A stretch of 64,000 bases of DNA from Devosia sp. (GTDB lineage: Bacteria > Pseudomonadota > Alphaproteobacteria > Rhizobiales > Devosiaceae). The stretch spans positions 1,365,010-1,429,009 of the forward strand of contig CP051235.1 of NCBI GenBank assembly GCA_017794705.1, in the 5' to 3' direction. Of the stretch, positions 61,356 to 64,000 are shown in pieces. Each line of letters starts with the position of its first letter. Position 1 is the stretch's first letter. A model generated the notes under the pieces. That model made no database searches, was not told the DNA's origin, and saw nothing but the letters and a program-made list of their open reading frames with translations. A program made the translations under genes and the position numbers.

Positions 61356-62762
61356 ATGGACAGCGTCGCATTCACATTGCTGGAACGGCCGGTGACCTAT
61401 GGCGAGGCCGGACTTGCCGGATTTGTCGTGCTGGCCCTGCTGCTTGTCGGCCTGCTTATCGCCATTCTGCGCGGAAATTCGAAACGAATTTCGGCCGAAA
61501 GCGAGGCAGCGGCAAACGCGGTGCGCGAGAATTTCGCGCAACAGATCAATGACCGCAACCTGAGGATAAGTCAGCTCGAAGAGCGCGAGCAGCGCCTGAT
61601 CCGCTCCAACACCGACCTCGAGGCGCGCGCCGCCAGTCTGCAGACGCGGCTGGAAGAACAGACGCGGCATGCCGAGGAGAATCTGCAGCGCTTCATGAAT
61701 GCGCGCCAGCAGATGACCGATGAGTTCAAGTCGGTCGCGGGTGAAATCCTGAAGGTCAATTCGGAGAGTTTCACCAAACTCAATCAGGAACAGGTCGGCC
61801 AATTGCTGAAGCCGCTGCGCGAGGGGATCGACAATTTCCAGCGCAACATGGTTCAGGACCGCGCGGCGATGGGCGAGCAGATCGCAGCGCTGACCCGTTC
61901 CAATCTTGAGATCACCACCGAGGCGCAAAACCTGACGCGGGCGCTCAAGGGCAATTCGCAGACCCAGGGCGCTTGGGGGGAAATGATCCTCGCCACCATA
62001 CTTGAGCGATCGGGCCTCCGCGAGGGGGAGCAATATCTCATCCAGCAGACCCATGCCGGTGAAGAGGGCAGCCGGTTGCGCACCGACGTCGAAATCATCA
62101 TGCCGAACGGCGACAGGATTATCATCGATTCCAAGGTGTCGCTTACGGCTTTTGAGGCGTTCACAAACTGCGAAGATGATGATGAGCGTGCCGCCCACCT
62201 GTCCGATCACGTCATGTCGGTGCGGGGGCATATCAAGACGCTTTCGGGCAAGGAATATCACCGGCACGCGCAGAGCGGGCTGGATTTCGTGTTCATGTTC
62301 GTGCCGATCGAATCGGCCTTTTCGGTTGCCGTGACCCGCGATCCCTCGCTGATCGAGCAAGCCATTTCGCAGGGCGTGATGATCACCACACCCACCACGC
62401 TTTTGAGCGCGCTGCGCACCGTGCGCAATGTGTGGGACGTGGAAAAGCGGCACCAGAATGCCGAACTGATCGCCGAACGGGCCGGTGCGCTTTATGAAAA
62501 GATCGCCGGGTTCATGTCCAACATGGACAAGCTGGACCAGAACCTGACCCGGGCCCGGCAGAGTTTCGACGAGGCCAAGGGGCAACTGTCCGAGGGCCGG
62601 GGGAATGTGGTGCGGCAGGTGGAAATGCTGCGCGAGCTGGGTGCGAAGACCAACAAGTCCCTGCCGCAAGGCTGGGAAACTGACGAGGGCGGCTCGGTCG
62701 TGCGATTACCGACCGAAGCCAAGTCCGAGCCGGATCCTTCGCGCAACTCAGGCGAAAGCTGA
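61356..62762 (+). CDS. rmuC: DNA recombination protein RmuC
   Basis: A 468-residue protein with an N-terminal membrane segment (about 20-40), a long coiled-coil region (about 45-145) and the RmuC core (about 150-430), including the nuclease-like block DVEIIMPNGDRIIIDSKVSLTAFE. It restrains inversions and rearrangements in E. coli. Divergent from def. Confidence 0.92.
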   Translation: MDSVAFTLLERPVTYGEAGLAGFVVLALLLVGLLIAILRGNSKRISAESEAAANAVRENFAQQINDRNLRISQLEEREQRLIRSNTDLEARAASLQTRLEEQTRHAEENLQRFMNARQQMTDEFKSVAGEILKVNSESFTKLNQEQVGQLLKPLREGIDNFQRNMVQDRAAMGEQIAALTRSNLEITTEAQNLTRALKGNSQTQGAWGEMILATILERSGLREGEQYLIQQTHAGEEGSRLRTDVEIIMPNGDRIIIDSKVSLTAFEAFTNCEDDDERAAHLSDHVMSVRGHIKTLSGKEYHRHAQSGLDFVFMFVPIESAFSVAVTRDPSLIEQAISQGVMITTPTTLLSALRTVRNVWDVEKRHQNAELIAERAGALYEKIAGFMSNMDKLDQNLTRARQSFDEAKGQLSEGRGNVVRQVEMLRELGAKTNKSLPQGWETDEGGSVVRLPTEAKSEPDPSRNSGES

Positions 62763-62767
62763 GCGGT

Positions 62768-64000
62768 TCAGGAGCCGGTCTTGCCAAGCTTGGCCGGGCC
62801 TTTTTCGCCGTTCCAGTGGTGAACCTTGCCGCTGGTGTAGTCCTTGAACGCCTCGATACCGACCGGCTTGCTGACCAGATAGCCCTGCGCCTCAGCGCAT
62901 ACTTCGCCCTTGAGGAACTCAAGTTCCTCGGAGCGTTCGACGCCTTCGGCGAGGACCGGCAGGTTCAGACCCTTGCCGAGACCCAGGACGGCGCGCACGA
63001 TGGTGGCGGACTGTTCGGAATGGTCAACCGAGCGGATGAAGGACTGGTCGACCTTGATCTTGTCGAACTGGAAGGCGCGGAGGTTGGACAGGGACGAATA
63101 GCCGGTGCCGAAATCATCCATGGCGATGCGCACGCCCAGCGCCTTGACTTTGGCCAGGGTGGCGATGGCACGGGCCATGTCCTTGACCAGCGCGGTCTCG
63201 GTGATCTCGATCTCCAGACGGCGTGGTGAGAGGCCGGTATCGGAGAGGATCTGCTGCAGTTTTTCGGCAAAGTCATGCTGGTGCAATTGCACCGCCGAGA
63301 CATTGACGGCCAGCGACAGCGGGTTTTCCCACGAGGCCGCCTCTGCGCAGGCGGTGCGCATGACCCAGTCGCCGATCTTGATGATCAGCCGGGATTCCTC
63401 GGCAAGCGGAATGAACTCCGCCGGTGAGACCATACCGCGCTCCGGATGTTCCCAGCGCACCAGCGCCTCGAAACCGGTGACCTCGCCGGTCTGAACCACG
63501 ACCTGGGGCTGATAGACTAGCCGCATTTGCTGATTGTCGACAGCGACACGCAGGTCGTGTTCAAGCATGCGGCGGGCGCGCACGCGAACACCCATATCCT
63601 CGTGGAAGAAGCAATAGGTGCCCCGCCCCTCCTGTTTGGCGCGGTAAAGGGCGGTGTCAGCGAAATTGAGCAGGGTCGTGATGTCCTCGGAATTGTCGGG
63701 ATAGACCGAGATGCCCAGGCTTGCCGCCATGTGAGTGGCGTCGCGGTCTTCCAGGTTGGCGGCGCTCATGGCTTCGAGGACGCGTGAAGCGAGGGCCCCT
63801 GCCTCAGATGGTTCGGCGATATCGGGCATGATGATGGCGAACTCGTCGCCGCTCAGCCGGGCAGCGAACTGATCGCCGGAGATGCATTCGCTCAAGACCC
63901 GGCCGACCTGCTTGAGCAGGGCATCACCGGCAGCATGACCAAAAAGGTCGTTGACTTCCTTGAACCGGTCCAGGTCGAGCGCCAGCACTGCAAGCCGGGA
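62768..64000 (-). CDS. GGDEF-EAL protein, 5' part outside the window
   Basis: The frame runs off the right edge, so the N-terminus is missing. The GGDEF domain is visible from its LDRFKEVNDLFGHAAGD substrate loop on, with the active-site loop altered to RLSGDEF. A complete EAL domain follows (FEALVRW, NVSAVQL, EITET, DDFGTGYSSL, KVDQSFI, AEGVE), so cyclic-di-GMP hydrolysis is likely and synthesis doubtful. Its end is 5 bases from the convergent rmuC stop. Confidence 0.93.
   Translation of the reverse strand, partial: SRLAVLALDLDRFKEVNDLFGHAAGDALLKQVGRVLSECISGDQFAARLSGDEFAIIMPDIAEPSEAGALASRVLEAMSAANLEDRDATHMAASLGISVYPDNSEDITTLLNFADTALYRAKQEGRGTYCFFHEDMGVRVRARRMLEHDLRVAVDNQQMRLVYQPQVVVQTGEVTGFEALVRWEHPERGMVSPAEFIPLAEESRLIIKIGDWVMRTACAEAASWENPLSLAVNVSAVQLHQHDFAEKLQQILSDTGLSPRRLEIEITETALVKDMARAIATLAKVKALGVRIAMDDFGTGYSSLSNLRAFQFDKIKVDQSFIRSVDHSEQSATIVRAVLGLGKGLNLPVLAEGVERSEELEFLKGEVCAEAQGYLVSKPVGIEAFKDYTSGKVHHWNGEKGPAKLGKTGS

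Noticed and set aside
61137..62669. A 510-codon minus-strand frame opposite rmuC
   Set aside because: It runs antisense to rmuC and its composition (His/Leu/Arg-rich) is typical of a shadow frame.

Overview
The window looks like a chromosomal segment of a GC-rich alphaproteobacterium, most likely order Hyphomicrobiales (Rhizobiales). The main reason is the housekeeping backbone on the right half (rpmH-rnpA-yidC-engB, argB, a pyrimidine 5'-nucleotidase-like HAD gene, dapD, dapE, then truA-fmt-def on the other strand and rmuC), an order I associate with that group. The genus cannot be told from what is seen. No rRNA, CRISPR array or intact insertion sequence was found; there is one tRNA gene.

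Layout. (1) 1-1883: tail of an unidentified Cys-containing protein and an ABC exporter. (2) about 1941-35068: a 33-kb accessory block bounded on the right by tRNA-Arg(ACG) (35035-35111) and on the left by a degenerate copy of that tRNA's 3' end (1941-1976, same orientation, 31 of 36 positions identical). This is the footprint of an element inserted at a tRNA gene, although no integrase remains. (3) 35223-48150: a sensor kinase, a MerA-like flavoprotein with a TVP38 membrane protein, core genes, and an ECF-sigma/anti-sigma/fasciclin/molybdoenzyme cluster. (4) 48300-64000: core biosynthesis and translation genes with a few regulators and transporters between them.

The block at 2-35 kb is catabolic. 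At its left end a LacI-type regulator faces an operon for an alpha-L-rhamnosidase and a complete sugar ABC importer, with a tandem palindromic operator between them. The rest (10-34.6 kb) combines a TRAP transporter, a VOC-GST fusion, an extradiol-type dioxygenase, two aldehyde dehydrogenases, an alpha/beta hydrolase, a metallo-beta-lactamase hydrolase, an LDH2-type dehydrogenase, LhgO, a carboxymuconolactone decarboxylase-like protein, an amidohydrolase, a ThDP enzyme, an FAH-family enzyme, a GMC oxidoreductase, a cupin, a LysR regulator and an MFS pump. The set resembles a ring-cleavage and side-chain degradation pathway, but no ring-hydroxylating oxygenase is present and I cannot match it to a known pathway. 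Several members are odd: the VOC-GST fusion, and a MetE-like barrel that lacks two zinc cysteines. Three divergent promoters in the block share a TTGTCAC-type element.

The second system of interest is at 43.7-48.2 kb. A SigK-like ECF sigma factor with an RskA-like anti-sigma lies next to two paralogous secreted fasciclin proteins. Both fasciclin genes carry the same promoter (TGAAAC-N16-CGTA) at identical spacing. Between them lie a Tat-exported sulfite-oxidase-fold molybdoprotein and a cytochrome b561-type partner, with a secreted MsrB next door. This suggests an envelope redox-stress regulon.
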